Of a stretch of DNA of 64,000 nucleotides, positions 1 through 9,226 are shown piece after piece. The position numbers and the translations under genes are program-made. Source of the DNA: Bacteroidota bacterium (lineage in GTDB: Bacteria > Bacteroidota > Bacteroidia > Chitinophagales > Chitinophagaceae); assembly GCA_023387985.1 (NCBI GenBank), contig JAEWHC010000004.1, positions 1 through 64,000 of the forward strand, in the 5' to 3' direction. Each line of letters begins with the position of its first letter. Position 1 is the stretch's first letter. The notes beneath the pieces are model-generated. The model saw nothing but the letters and a program-made list of their open reading frames with translations. It was not told the origin of the DNA and did no database searches.

Positions 1-3
1 TTT

Positions 4-191
4 TTTTCCGGTGCTTTTTCTCCCGGCATTTTCAACTGCGGGAATGTCCACTCCGGTGGCCAGGAACAAAGTTGACTTGCATAGAAGACTTCGGATTTCC
101 TTCGGGATTGAAGAACCTTCAAAAAAAGCATCGGGTTAGTAAGTACAACGATAGCAGCAATGCCATTACTGTATTTTCCGGTGCTTTTTCT
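4..191. repeat. 18-bp direct repeat pair, 170 bp apart
   Basis: TTTTCCGGTGCTTTTTCT occurs at 4-21 and again, identical, at 174-191. The bases right after each copy differ, so this is a short duplicated block and not a clear tandem duplication. The first copy abuts the window edge and its upstream extent cannot be seen. The stretch 1-286 otherwise holds no gene I can support. Confidence 0.6.
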
Positions 192-286
192 TTTTCCATT
201 TTTTTTGTTGCGTATAATACCGGATCAGCACATTTTTCTCTGGTTAAAGTCCTGATTTAATTTTACCTTTCACAGTTACGAATGGA

Positions 287-2455
287 ATGGGAATGAACAG
301 GCATTTATTCAAATTATTATTGGCTTTATTGGTTTTGATATCCGCATGTACAATTAAAAATTACGATGCCAGGCCTAAAAAGAACCAAGCGGCAGCAAAT
401 AATATAGCATACGATGAGCATACCAAAAGCATTACGCTTTCCTGGAAGTCTTTCGGAACTGCTGGTAAATACGTTATTGAAAGGGGAGGCAGTCGTTTAT
501 CAACTCAGTTTATTGAGATTGGGTCCACGGAATCAACCACATTTACCGATCCTGATCCCAACCCCAGAAAATATGAAAATTACTACCGGATCACCCGGGA
601 TACTTTAACCATCATCCTATCCCTGGAAAATCAGTTATTCGGAAATAACATGTATTTCTATGACAGGAAGTACGAAAATGCCGGAACTGCAAGGGAAGAA
701 ATAAACTTACATTTTTCCACAACCGGAAAGGCAGGAGCAAATGGTGAATGGACCATAAAAAGACAGGCTTATTATTTTAAACCGAATATTGACAATCAAA
801 CCTATGACCCGGGGGGCTCTGGCTCAGCCTCCTCTCCGGAAGCGAATTCAATTGAACTGGGTTTTTATTCGCATGTAGGAGGATTGGGAATGTTGCCGAC
901 GGATGTTAAACTCGGCTCGGTCTTTACGAGGCCTCATCTTTCAGGCGGCGCCAATGCAACTTGTACCTTTTGGCGGTCGATGGAAAATGTAACCGTAATG
1001 AGGGATTTTGCCTGGACAGTTTCGCAATCCACCAGCGCAAGAAGAATGAAGATTGAAAATACTTCAAAATATATATCGGATGTGGGCCATACCAACTTCT
1101 GGGGAAGTGGTGGTTTTATAGCAGACAGCAGATATACATTTTCGTCCAGGCCTTCCTGGGCAGGACAACAGCAATGGTATTGCAGAAATACTGTCTTTCC
1201 GCAAGGCAATGCAAAGATGGGGGGATCTTACAATATGGTTTGGCAGGGCTGCGTAAATGCACCGCATGAAGATGAAATAAATACGCCTGTTCCTGTTACA
1301 CCAGTTATCCGCGAAAAGCCGTTTCTTTTCATAGGCGAAGATGGTGAATACAAAATTTTTGTACCGGCATGGCAAAAAAACCGTACCGGCAATTCATGGT
1401 CTGCCACAAACATGGGCATTGGGGAAATCCAGGACCTGCTATTAGATTGGTATGTAGCTAAAGAAGGTGATACAGATGCGGAATTAAATGAGGCCCTGCA
1501 AGCAGGTAAAAATATTTTTTTTACCCCAGGCCATTATAAATTGAATGCACCTATACAGGTAAACCGGAAGGACGCCATTTTATTGGGCGCCGGCATTGCC
1601 TCCGTTACGCTTGAGCCCACAGATCAAAATCGTTGGGGATGCATTTTTGCGGACGACAAAGAGGGTATCATCATTGCTGGTTTACTCATGGATTCCTTCA
1701 ACAGCACCACATACCAGGTTCGCGTGGGTGAAGAAGGTACAGCGGGCAATCATGCACACAACCCCATTTTACTTTCTGACATAACGTGCCGTGTCGGTGG
1801 TGTCCAGGAAAAAAATGTACAGTTGCATGTCTCAATGCAGATAAACAGCAGTCATGTTGTAGGCGATCATTTCTGGCTTTGGCGCGCTGATCATGGTACC
1901 CAACCCGGCGGACCTGCACGCTGGATCAGGGACAGGTGCAAAAATGGACTTATTGTAACTGGGGATGACGTTACACTCTATGCTTTATTCACCGAACATT
2001 ACCAGGAATATGAAGTGTTGTGGCTTGGTGAGCGTGGCAGGGTATATTTTTTTCAGAATGAACCACCTTATGATCCCCCGGACCAGTCCTCATGGCGAAG
2101 CCAAAATGCAAGAGTTGATGGCTATGCAGCATTTAAAGTTGCCAATTCGGTTCTGGAACATCACAGCATCGGGTTTGGTTCTTATGCTGTATTCACCGGG
2201 ACAGACGGAAATGTAAATAAGCAAAACGCATTTGAGGTACCAAATACTCCAAAAGTAAAAATGGAGAAACTGAACACAACAAGGTTTGCAGGTCCAGGCA
2301 ATATTTTACATGTAATAAACGGAACAGGTGGCAGCACGGCTACCGGGGTAAAGCGGGTTGCAATTTACAATCAGTCACCAGGAATGCAACCATACAATGA
2401 GAATTTTGAATTGCCCGACAAAAGATCATGGCCAGCATATAAAAAGATAAAATGA
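287..2455 (+). CDS. Lipoprotein with FnIII-like and right-handed β-helix domains, probable polysaccharide-active protein
   Basis: This is a 722-residue exported lipoprotein. It starts with a hydrophobic signal ending in the lipobox LISAC at about residue 21, so it should be lipidated and anchored in the envelope. Residues about 38-105 read as a fibronectin type III-like sandwich (ITLSWKS, YVIERGG, closing YYRI). From about residue 340 the protein resembles the β-helix proteins often labelled pectate-lyase-like or coagulation factor 5/8-like, with the recognisable stretches HFWLWRADHG, VTGDDVTLYALF and FQNEPPYDPP. I infer binding or cleavage of a glycan; no catalytic residue can be named from sequence alone. 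An in-frame ATG at 293 is an alternative start. It stands alone: the next gene is convergent. The exact substrate and enzymatic activity are unknown. Confidence 0.72.
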   Translation: MGMNRHLFKLLLALLVLISACTIKNYDARPKKNQAAANNIAYDEHTKSITLSWKSFGTAGKYVIERGGSRLSTQFIEIGSTESTTFTDPDPNPRKYENYYRITRDTLTIILSLENQLFGNNMYFYDRKYENAGTAREEINLHFSTTGKAGANGEWTIKRQAYYFKPNIDNQTYDPGGSGSASSPEANSIELGFYSHVGGLGMLPTDVKLGSVFTRPHLSGGANATCTFWRSMENVTVMRDFAWTVSQSTSARRMKIENTSKYISDVGHTNFWGSGGFIADSRYTFSSRPSWAGQQQWYCRNTVFPQGNAKMGGSYNMVWQGCVNAPHEDEINTPVPVTPVIREKPFLFIGEDGEYKIFVPAWQKNRTGNSWSATNMGIGEIQDLLLDWYVAKEGDTDAELNEALQAGKNIFFTPGHYKLNAPIQVNRKDAILLGAGIASVTLEPTDQNRWGCIFADDKEGIIIAGLLMDSFNSTTYQVRVGEEGTAGNHAHNPILLSDITCRVGGVQEKNVQLHVSMQINSSHVVGDHFWLWRADHGTQPGGPARWIRDRCKNGLIVTGDDVTLYALFTEHYQEYEVLWLGERGRVYFFQNEPPYDPPDQSSWRSQNARVDGYAAFKVANSVLEHHSIGFGSYAVFTGTDGNVNKQNAFEVPNTPKVKMEKLNTTRFAGPGNILHVINGTGGSTATGVKRVAIYNQSPGMQPYNENFELPDKRSWPAYKKIK

Positions 2456-2593
2456 CAATCGATCAGGCTTCCTGTCCATTAGCTCTTGCAAATAAATTCC
2501 TGACGCCAATAGACGTCGGGCACAGTTCCTGATCATTCTTATTCAAGACTTGTACGGATAATTATTTGTTATAAGGTAAAGAACGGTTTTGAA

Positions 2594-3355
2594 CTAGCGG
2601 CTCGCCAGTGAAGATTTCAGGTATTCACTGTTCAGGCGTGCGATATGCTCAAGGCTGATCCCTTTAGGACAAACCGCCTCACATGCGCCGGTGTTGGTGC
2701 AGGCGCCAAAGCCTTCTTTATCCATTTGTGCAATCATATCAAATGCACGCTGCTTACGTTCAGGATCTCCCTGAGGCAACAATGCGAGCTGGGAAACTTT
2801 GGCTGAAGTGAACAACATGGCCGAACTGTTTTTACAAGCCGCCACGCATGCGCCGCAACCGATGCATGCGGCAGCGCTAAAACTTTCATCAGCACTTACT
2901 TTATCAATCGGGATGGCATTTGCATCCACCGCATTACCGGTATTCACGCTGATGTATCCGCCTGCCTGGATGATACGGTCAAAAGCTGAGCGATCAACCA
3001 CCAGGTCTTTGATGATTGGGAAACCATTTGCACGCCATGGCTCAACAGTAACGGTATCGCCATCCTTATAGGCGCGCATATGCAATTGGCAAGTGGTATT
3101 TTTCTCCCATGGACCATGCGGCCGCCCGTCAATATACAATGAACATGCTCCACAAATGCCTTCACGACAATCATGGTCAAAAGCAACAGGTTCTTTCCCC
3201 TCGTGGATTAGTTTTTCATTAAGTACATCAAGCATTTCCAGGAAACTCATTTCTGATGAAATATCCTGTACTTGAAATTTTTCAAAATGGCCCTTGGTTT
3301 GCCGGTTTTTCTGCCGCCAGATCTTCAAGGTCAAATTCATGTTGTAATGTTCCAT
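2594..3355 (-). CDS. sdhB: Succinate dehydrogenase/fumarate reductase iron-sulfur subunit
   Basis: This 253-residue subunit carries electrons from the flavoprotein SdhA to quinone through three iron-sulfur clusters, on the cytoplasmic face of the inner membrane (complex II). All three cluster motifs are visible: the [2Fe-2S] set CREGICGACS with a later CQLH, the [4Fe-4S] set CIGCGACVAAC, and the [3Fe-4S]/[4Fe-4S] set CTNTGACEAVCPKG. Length is normal for the family. An in-frame Met at residue 6 (MNLTLKIW) is an alternative start. It is the last gene of sdhC-sdhA-sdhB, with only 35 bases after sdhA, so it is surely co-transcribed. Confidence 0.97.
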   Translation of the reverse strand: MEHYNMNLTLKIWRQKNRQTKGHFEKFQVQDISSEMSFLEMLDVLNEKLIHEGKEPVAFDHDCREGICGACSLYIDGRPHGPWEKNTTCQLHMRAYKDGDTVTVEPWRANGFPIIKDLVVDRSAFDRIIQAGGYISVNTGNAVDANAIPIDKVSADESFSAAACIGCGACVAACKNSSAMLFTSAKVSQLALLPQGDPERKQRAFDMIAQMDKEGFGACTNTGACEAVCPKGISLEHIARLNSEYLKSSLASR

Positions 3356-3390
3356 GATCTATATCAATTACTCCGGTTGGTAAAAATGTA

Positions 3391-5364
3391 TTATTTGTAA
3401 CTACGTTGTGTTGGTTTAACTACTTCATATTCCAGATCTTCTTTATGCATCTCCCATTTGAAGCCTTCTTCAAATTCCCAACAGGCGACATACATAAATT
3501 TATCATCGTGTCGTAAGGCTTCTCCATCCGGAGTTTGGTGTTCCTCCCGGAAATGACCTCCGCAGCTTTCTTCGCGGTTCAGCGCATCCATGCACATCAA
3601 TTCTCCCAATTCCATAAAATCAGCCACCCGCCAGGCTTTGTCCAGTTCCGGGTTAAATTCTTCAATGCTTCCCGGAATTCGCAGGTCATTCCAGTACTCT
3701 TCACGTAATGCACGGATCTCCCGGATGGCCTCTCTCAAGCCTTCCGCATTTCTGGCCATGCCGCATTTTTCCCACATAATCAAACCTAAACGTCTGTGAA
3801 AAGATTCCACACTTTTGGAACCCTTTATATCCATCAGCTTGCTGAGTCTGCCGCTCACCTCCTGCTCCACTTTCTCAAATTCCGGATGATCAAGAGGAAT
3901 AGGTTTTGTATGGATTTCATCTGCCAGGTAATTGCCAATGGTATAAGGAATCACAAAATAGCCATCCGCCAGGCCCTGCATCAATGCACTCGCTCCAAGC
4001 CGGTTTGCTCCATGATCGCTGAAATTGGCTTCGCCAAGACAATACAATCCAGGTACCGTAGTCATAAGTTCGTAATCCACCCATAAACCACCCATGGTAT
4101 AGTGCACTGCTGGATAAATGCGCATGGGCACCTGGTAAGGGTTTTCACCGGTAATCTTTTCATACATGTCAAACAGGTTGCCGTATTTTTCAGCTACCAC
4201 ATTGATGCCTTTTTCACGAATTTCTTCGGCCGTGGGGTTTTCGATATTGTGCTTGCTGCATTCAGTTTTTCCATACCGGTTGATGGCATCAGCAAAATCC
4301 AGATAAACGGCTTGTTTACTGGAGCCTACTCCATAGCCGGCATCACATCGTTCTTTTGCGGCACGGCTGGCCACATCCCGCGGAACCAGGTTCCCAAAAG
4401 CCGGGTATCTTCTTTCCAGGTAATAATCCCGCTCGTCTTCCGGAATGTCCACTCCCCTTCTGGTTTCATCCTTTTTCTTCGGCACCCAAATTCTACCGTC
4501 ATTGCGAAGCGATTCACTCATTAGCGTGAGCTTGCTTTGGTGCTCGCCACTGACCGGTATGCAGGTGGGATGAATTTGAGTAAAACAGGGATTCGCGAAA
4601 AAGGCCCCTTTTTTATGCGCCCGCCAGGCAGCGGTGGCATTGCTCATCATGGCATTCGTGCTTAAATAAAATACATTGCCATAACCTCCTGAACAAAGCA
4701 AAACCGCATGACCGAAATACCTTTCCAACTTCCCGGTTTCGAGATTTTTGGCAATTATACCCCTTGCCTTGCCATCAATCACCACAATGTCGAGCATTTC
4801 ATGACGGTTATACATTTTTACGGTACCCAGCGCTACTTGCCTTTCCAACGCACTATAGGCGCCAAGCAGCAACTGCTGCCCGGTTTGTCCGGCTGCATAA
4901 AAAGTACGCTGAACCTGTACCCCACCGAATGAGCGGTTGCTCAGCAATCCGCCATATTCCCGTGCAAAAGGAACACCCTGGGCAACGCATTGATCGATAA
5001 TTGCTCCACTCACTTCGGATAGGCGGTGAACATTGGATTCTCTTGACCGGTAATCACCACCTTTAATGGTATCGTAGAATAAACGGAAAACACTGTCGCC
5101 GTCATTCTGATAATTCTTTGCTGCGTTTATACCACCTTGTGCCGCAATGCTGTGTGCACGTCGCGGCGAATCCTGGAAACAAAAAGCTTTTACTTTATAT
5201 CCCATTTCACCCAGCGAAGCTGCAGCACTCGCACCGGCAAGCCCGGTTCCAATCACAATGATATCAAGCTTTCTTTTGTTGGCCGGATTCACCAATTTAC
5301 AAGTGCTTTTATACTGGTCCCATTTTTTATCAAGTGGACCATTTGGAGTTTTGGCGTCTAACAT
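3391..5364 (-). CDS. sdhA: Succinate dehydrogenase/fumarate reductase flavoprotein subunit
   Basis: The catalytic 657-residue flavoprotein oxidises succinate to fumarate in the TCA cycle (or runs in reverse as fumarate reductase). The N-terminal Rossmann motif IVIGTGLAGASAAASLGE binds FAD. RRAHSIAAQGGINA holds the His that normally carries covalent FAD. The substrate-site region HPTCIPVSGEHQSKL and the C-terminal segment GGLWVDYELMT with FSDHGANRLGAS are typical. Length and gene order fit the Bacteroidota/ε-proteobacterial type B enzyme with a single membrane anchor. It lies between sdhC (47 bases upstream) and sdhB (35 bases downstream). Sequence alone does not tell the physiological direction. 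Confidence 0.97.
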   Translation of the reverse strand: MLDAKTPNGPLDKKWDQYKSTCKLVNPANKRKLDIIVIGTGLAGASAAASLGEMGYKVKAFCFQDSPRRAHSIAAQGGINAAKNYQNDGDSVFRLFYDTIKGGDYRSRESNVHRLSEVSGAIIDQCVAQGVPFAREYGGLLSNRSFGGVQVQRTFYAAGQTGQQLLLGAYSALERQVALGTVKMYNRHEMLDIVVIDGKARGIIAKNLETGKLERYFGHAVLLCSGGYGNVFYLSTNAMMSNATAAWRAHKKGAFFANPCFTQIHPTCIPVSGEHQSKLTLMSESLRNDGRIWVPKKKDETRRGVDIPEDERDYYLERRYPAFGNLVPRDVASRAAKERCDAGYGVGSSKQAVYLDFADAINRYGKTECSKHNIENPTAEEIREKGINVVAEKYGNLFDMYEKITGENPYQVPMRIYPAVHYTMGGLWVDYELMTTVPGLYCLGEANFSDHGANRLGASALMQGLADGYFVIPYTIGNYLADEIHTKPIPLDHPEFEKVEQEVSGRLSKLMDIKGSKSVESFHRRLGLIMWEKCGMARNAEGLREAIREIRALREEYWNDLRIPGSIEEFNPELDKAWRVADFMELGELMCMDALNREESCGGHFREEHQTPDGEALRHDDKFMYVACWEFEEGFKWEMHKEDLEYEVVKPTQRSYK

Positions 5365-5411
5365 ATTTTCGAAATAAAAGAAGTAGGAATAATTATTTTT
5401 TCATCAGGTAT

Positions 5412-6113
5412 TTATTGAATCCATCCCAAATACATGGAAATAGGCATCATGGCAAATACCAGGGGAACGATAAGGGAGAATGCAACGCCGAGGCCTTGAA
5501 CAATTTTCAACCAACGCTGGTTGCGCAACCCGAATGTACGGAATGCACTTTGAAAACCATGGAGCAAATGATAGGCAAGCGAAATGCAAGCCAGTACATA
5601 TACAATCACAACCCAGGGCACCTGGAATTGATGTTTCATGAGGTTAAACATATCATGTCCTTGAGAACTTCCAATGGCAATACTTGTCAGCTCTTCGTGA
5701 CCGGTAACCCGTGCAGGAACCCAAAAATGCCAGAGGTGAATGACCAGGAACAACAATATCAATGTTCCGAGCAGACCCATCCAACGGCTGTACCATCTGC
5801 TTCCCCGATTTCCCAGGGGAATCGCATACCCGGTTTTCCGTTTGGTTCTGTTATCAAATTCAAGAATGAGGCCTTGAATAATGTGTAATAAAAAACCGGC
5901 AAACAACCCAATTTCCATTGTACGTACAAGAACATTGCTACCCATGAAGTGAGCTGCCTCATTAAAAATCATTCCGTCATCTCCAAACCAAACAGCGAAG
6001 ATCATGGCATTTACTGCCACGTGTACGATTAAGAAAAGGATCAGAAACAGGCCCGTTAAGCCCATGACAAATTTTCTTCCAATAGAAGAGGTAAAAATTT
6101 CTTTCCAGGTCAT
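5412..6113 (-). CDS. sdhC: Succinate dehydrogenase cytochrome b membrane anchor
   Basis: This 233-residue integral membrane subunit anchors complex II and binds haem b and quinone. About five hydrophobic helices can be traced, starting at FVMGLTGLFLILFLIVHVAVN and ending near VFAMMPISMYL. His residues inside the helices (for example LIVHVAVNA, LLHIIQG, LVIHLWHFWV, YHLLHGFQ) are the expected haem ligands of a di-haem type B cytochrome b. No separate SdhD is present, which fits this type. It is the first gene of the sdh operon and has a plausible -7 box about 40 bases upstream. Confidence 0.95.
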   Translation of the reverse strand: MTWKEIFTSSIGRKFVMGLTGLFLILFLIVHVAVNAMIFAVWFGDDGMIFNEAAHFMGSNVLVRTMEIGLFAGFLLHIIQGLILEFDNRTKRKTGYAIPLGNRGSRWYSRWMGLLGTLILLFLVIHLWHFWVPARVTGHEELTSIAIGSSQGHDMFNLMKHQFQVPWVVIVYVLACISLAYHLLHGFQSAFRTFGLRNQRWLKIVQGLGVAFSLIVPLVFAMMPISMYLGWIQ

Positions 6114-6154
6114 AAACTTTCACTTAAAATAATGCAAAATGCAATTCGTAGGCG

Positions 6155-6186
6155 CAAAAGTAAGGCGAAATTGAATCCGACACCAA
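6155..6186 (-). promoter_or_regulatory. Putative Bacteroidota-type promoter of sdhCAB
   Basis: On the minus strand TACTTTTG at 6162-6155 matches the -7 consensus TAnnTTTG exactly. TTGG at 6186-6183 sits 20 bases upstream and could be the -33 element. Transcription would start about 35 bases before the sdhC start codon. The call rests on motif match and spacing only. Confidence 0.5.
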
Positions 6187-6351
6187 CAGATAATTCAAAT
6201 TTGGTACAAAAAGCTGCTCCGAATAATTTGCTAGTCATTTAACCAAAATAATTTTTGCCTGGAAATTTTATCTATTGGTATTATTTACAAACCATATTTA
6301 TGCAAATTGTGTATTTATGCAGCCGCTCATCCTGCCGGATAACAGGTATTT

Positions 6352-6372
6352 TAAATTTGCTGTTACCTTTAC
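6352..6372 (+). promoter_or_regulatory. Candidate -7 elements of the permease gene
   Basis: TAAATTTG at 6352-6359 matches TAnnTTTG. A second near match, TACCTTTA at 6365-6372, ends only three bases before the start codon. I see no convincing -33 element for either. If the second is used, the mRNA would be leaderless or nearly so. Confidence 0.3.
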
Positions 6373-6375
6373 GCT

Positions 6376-7629
6376 ATGCTTAAAATCCTTAATGTAACTA
6401 TAGGTAGCCTGAAAATGGCCATGGAAGAGCTCTGGAACAATAAGCTTCGTACATTACTTTCACTCCTGGGTATTACAATTGGAATTTTCTGCATTATTGG
6501 GGTGCTTGCCGTTGTCAACAGCCTTAAACAGGAGATTGAATCAGGCATGAAAGAAATGGGGCAAGCAACTGTATTCGTCCAAAAATGGCCATGGGGCGGC
6601 GGCGGCGGGGAGTATCCCTGGTGGAAATACATGAAGCGTCCCGAGCCGAAATATGAGGAGCTTTCACCGATTATAGAACAAAGCCATTATGCCAAAGCGG
6701 CTGCATTTATGTTGTTCAACAATTCCAATGTAGAATACAAAGACAATGTGCTGACCGGAGTAACCTGGTATGGCGCTACTGATGATTTTCATGAGATCCA
6801 GGAGGTCAAGATTGAATTTGGGCGTTATATTTCACCGAGTGAATTTTCATCCGGCAGCCAGGTGTTGGTCATGGGGCACGAAAATGCAGTAAAGCTTTTT
6901 GATGAGCCTGAAAGGGCGATTGGAAAACAGGTTAACATTGCAGGCAGGACCTGTACCATAATTGGAGTAACCCGTAAAGCCGGCAGAAGCATGATTGGCG
7001 GCTGGGATTTTGATAACATCATTATACTTCCTTTCAATTTTGTAAGACAAGTAGTGGATGAACGTCGTGCAGACCGGTTCCTGCTTGTGGCCGGTAAAGA
7101 TGGTGTAAATGTATCGAGTTTTAAAGATGAGCTCAAAGGGATCATGCGAAAAATCCGTAAGCTCAAGCCCAATGAAGAAGATAATTTTTCACTGAACGAT
7201 GTTACCAGCACTGCTGCCCAGCTTGACCAGTTGTTTTCCACCCTGAACCTTGCCGGCTTTGCTATTGGCGGGTTCAGTTTGATCGTTGGCCTGTTCGGAA
7301 TTGCCAATATTATGTTTGTAACCGTAAAGGAACGCACAAGCCAGATTGGCCTGAAAAAAGCGGTCGGCGCTCAGCCCTCTCATATCATGCTTGAATTCTT
7401 AATGGAATCCGCATTTTTATGCATTATAGGCGGAATTGTTGGTTTACTACTTGTTTTCGGCATTACCACTGCTTTTACAGTTGCTGATGTATTACCTTTT
7501 GCCGTTACCGTTGCTCCTTCCATTATTTTACTGGCCATGGGAATAAGTGTAGTTGTAGGAGTTCTCGCAGGATTGATTCCGGCAATACAAGCTGCAAGAT
7601 TGGACCCGGTTGTTGCGATACGCAGCTAA
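6376..7629 (+). CDS. MacB-type ABC transporter permease
   Basis: This 417-residue inner membrane protein has the MacB/FtsX layout: one N-terminal transmembrane helix (LLSLLGITIGIFCIIGVLAVV, about residues 28-48), a large periplasmic domain to about residue 285, then three C-terminal helices, with the conserved stretch VKERTSQIGLKKAVGA in between. It ends with the usual LIPAIQAARLDPVVAIRS. Such permeases work with a cytoplasmic ATPase and often a periplasmic adaptor in export or mechanotransmission; neither partner is next to it here. A run of GGC codons at 6595-6609 encodes a short glycine stretch after a KWPW motif. The substrate is unknown. Confidence 0.88.
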   Translation: MLKILNVTIGSLKMAMEELWNNKLRTLLSLLGITIGIFCIIGVLAVVNSLKQEIESGMKEMGQATVFVQKWPWGGGGGEYPWWKYMKRPEPKYEELSPIIEQSHYAKAAAFMLFNNSNVEYKDNVLTGVTWYGATDDFHEIQEVKIEFGRYISPSEFSSGSQVLVMGHENAVKLFDEPERAIGKQVNIAGRTCTIIGVTRKAGRSMIGGWDFDNIIILPFNFVRQVVDERRADRFLLVAGKDGVNVSSFKDELKGIMRKIRKLKPNEEDNFSLNDVTSTAAQLDQLFSTLNLAGFAIGGFSLIVGLFGIANIMFVTVKERTSQIGLKKAVGAQPSHIMLEFLMESAFLCIIGGIVGLLLVFGITTAFTVADVLPFAVTVAPSIILLAMGISVVVGVLAGLIPAIQAARLDPVVAIRS

Positions 7630-7730
7630 GCCACCTGAGCAAATACCTAATTCCAAGTACCGCTATATTTATCCGGGAACTTCAGGCCTGCCTGCAGTTG
7701 AGCAATGAAATGGATAAAACCTCGTGGAAG

Positions 7731-8330
7731 TTAAGAACCCCACGGGGGAGGTGGCGCCTCAACAGTTTTGGCGAGGTCGAATCGTATACTGAACAACCGG
7801 TCTGTGCCCAATCTGCGCAGGTTATAGGTAAAAGATTCACCGGGTTTCAATTCTATCCACCATACATTACCTCCTGCCGCCGGCAAAAGATCCACGGTTT
7901 CCTGGTCTGCCGAAAAAAACTGAACTCCCGGCGTGCCGCTATTGGAAGTAGATCCGCCATACATGGTCAGGCTGTCGGAAGAACCATCCATGTTGCGGTG
8001 ATCATGCTTTAGTAAAATATAGTCCGCATTGCGGGTAAGTACCCAAGTGCGGCTCAGATCATTACCCACGACAAACGGAATACGTACAGTATTTTGAATG
8101 CAGGAACGGACATGCATATATAACTTTTTTCCACTGAAAGTCGTGTCGTTTGCCGGCGCTGAAATGACTGTCCCCTCATATGCATTCCCGCACATCTGCT
8201 TTAAAGCCTGCCAAAAAGCTTCCTGATGCGGATGCAACTGCGGAATATTATTTGCATTTACCGATGCAGCCGTCGGAGATTGACGGCAAGACAAAAATAA
8301 AAGGAGAAATACCGGAATAATAATTCGCAT
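7731..8330 (-). CDS. Hypothetical lipoprotein
   Basis: A 199-residue protein with no family I recognise. I place the start at the ATG whose complement ends at 8330, because MRIIIPVFLLLFLSC is then a clean lipoprotein signal with lipobox FLSC; the open frame runs 37 residues further upstream but that part looks non-coding. The mature part is a compact soluble domain with an HPHQEAFWQAL segment, a Cys pair (CGNAYEG and RSCIQNTVRIPF), and a β-rich C-terminal half ending in a proline run. It is probably in the periplasm or on the outer membrane. It stands alone, convergent with the permease gene. Confidence 0.6.
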   Translation of the reverse strand: MRIIIPVFLLLFLSCRQSPTAASVNANNIPQLHPHQEAFWQALKQMCGNAYEGTVISAPANDTTFSGKKLYMHVRSCIQNTVRIPFVVGNDLSRTWVLTRNADYILLKHDHRNMDGSSDSLTMYGGSTSNSGTPGVQFFSADQETVDLLPAAGGNVWWIELKPGESFTYNLRRLGTDRLFSIRFDLAKTVEAPPPPWGS

Positions 8331-8675
8331 AGCAGTAAAATGTTGATGGTTGATTATTGCAATGATACATATAATAAACATTGATCCTATGGAACAGCGC
8401 AGGCACGGTGGTTCAAAAAAAACAAAAGAAACGGTATGCAAAGCCTACCCAAGCTCACTATATAAATTTCGAATACGCTCATGCCCACCTGCAAGATTAT
8501 TTTTTGAGTGGTGACACCTGTAATGTAAAAATGCTGGATTTACAAACGATAAGACGCTTGAAACCATGCCGATAAAGGAATGCCTGCAAATGCGAACCCG
8601 CCGGAATGAGCTAAGAATTTACCGACCACAATGAAATCCAGCACACAAAAAATCCACTGTGCAGGGTAAGGCTGC
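8331..8675. other. Intergenic stretch without a recognised gene
   Basis: About 345 bases lie between the lipoprotein gene and the BlaI-type repressor. Short open frames exist on both strands, but none has a credible protein sequence or start context. I see no hairpin with a T-run, no tRNA and no repeat here. Confidence 0.5.
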
Positions 8676-9056
8676 CTAAGTTTTCTTTTTCTTGATCTCT
8701 TTCACCAGCATATCCAGGTCACCGACACTGAGCTTCTTTTCATCAACCAAAAATGACACGGCATCCCGGTAACTCCCTTCAAAATAATTGCTCACCAGGT
8801 TGCCAAACCTTTGCTTGCTGTAAAGCGAACGGCTAATTGCCGGTTTATACAAATTGTTGCGCCCAATTGTTTTTGATTTTACAAAGCCTTTTTCCATCAT
8901 GATCTTTAGCAAGGTGGCTACCGTGTTGCTATGGGGCTGCGGTGCCGGCATTCGTTCCAGGATATCTTTTAAGAATCCTTGTTCTATATCCCATAATGCC
9001 TGCATAATCTGTTCTTCGGCTTTGGTCAACTTTTTTGCTTCTTTACGCTTTGCCAT
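8676..9056 (-). CDS. BlaI/MecI-family winged-helix repressor
   Basis: This 126-residue DNA-binding repressor has the family's N-terminal winged helix (LTKAEEQIMQALWDIEQGFLKDILERM, with recognition region HSNTVATLLKIMMEKGFV at about residues 42-59) and a C-terminal helical dimerisation part. Such proteins repress their own operon and are released by proteolysis through a BlaR1-type membrane peptidase. No M56/BlaR1 gene is adjacent here, so the signal and targets are unknown. The final EIKKKKT tail is strongly basic. It is separated from the pgl operon by 170 bases and has a plausible promoter of its own. Confidence 0.88.
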   Translation of the reverse strand: MAKRKEAKKLTKAEEQIMQALWDIEQGFLKDILERMPAPQPHSNTVATLLKIMMEKGFVKSKTIGRNNLYKPAISRSLYSKQRFGNLVSNYFEGSYRDAVSFLVDEKKLSVGDLDMLVKEIKKKKT

Positions 9057-9142
9057 GGTAAATTAATCGTTTTTAAATTGTAATTTGTTGATTTTGTTTG
9101 TCTTACGGAAATCATGGATATGACCCGGACAGCATTTCAGAA

Positions 9143-9171
9143 CAAATATAACTAATCAATTCGTTTTCCAA
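9143..9171 (-). promoter_or_regulatory. Putative promoter of the BlaI-type gene
   Basis: TATATTTG at 9150-9143 on the minus strand fits TAnnTTTG. TTGG at 9171-9168 is the closest -33 candidate, with a spacer of 17, a little short of the usual 19-21. The leader would be about 80 bases. I could not identify a clear palindromic BlaI operator. Confidence 0.4.
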
Positions 9172-9226
9172 CTATTTTTTTAGTGCTTCCCGAAAATATT
9201 TACCTGTTTGTTGGAATTGCCAATAC

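Noticed and set aside
72..260. Small frame before the β-helix lipoprotein
   Set aside because: It covers one copy of the 18-bp repeat, has no recognisable features, and ends in low-complexity Phe/Ser sequence.
5334..5888. Long open frame antisense to sdhC (184 residues)
   Set aside because: It lies fully across a well supported sdhC and the sdhC-sdhA junction, and its sequence has no family features.
7698..8012. Plus-strand frame of 104 residues overlapping the small lipoprotein gene
   Set aside because: The minus-strand gene has a clear lipoprotein signal; the plus-strand frame looks like a shadow of it.
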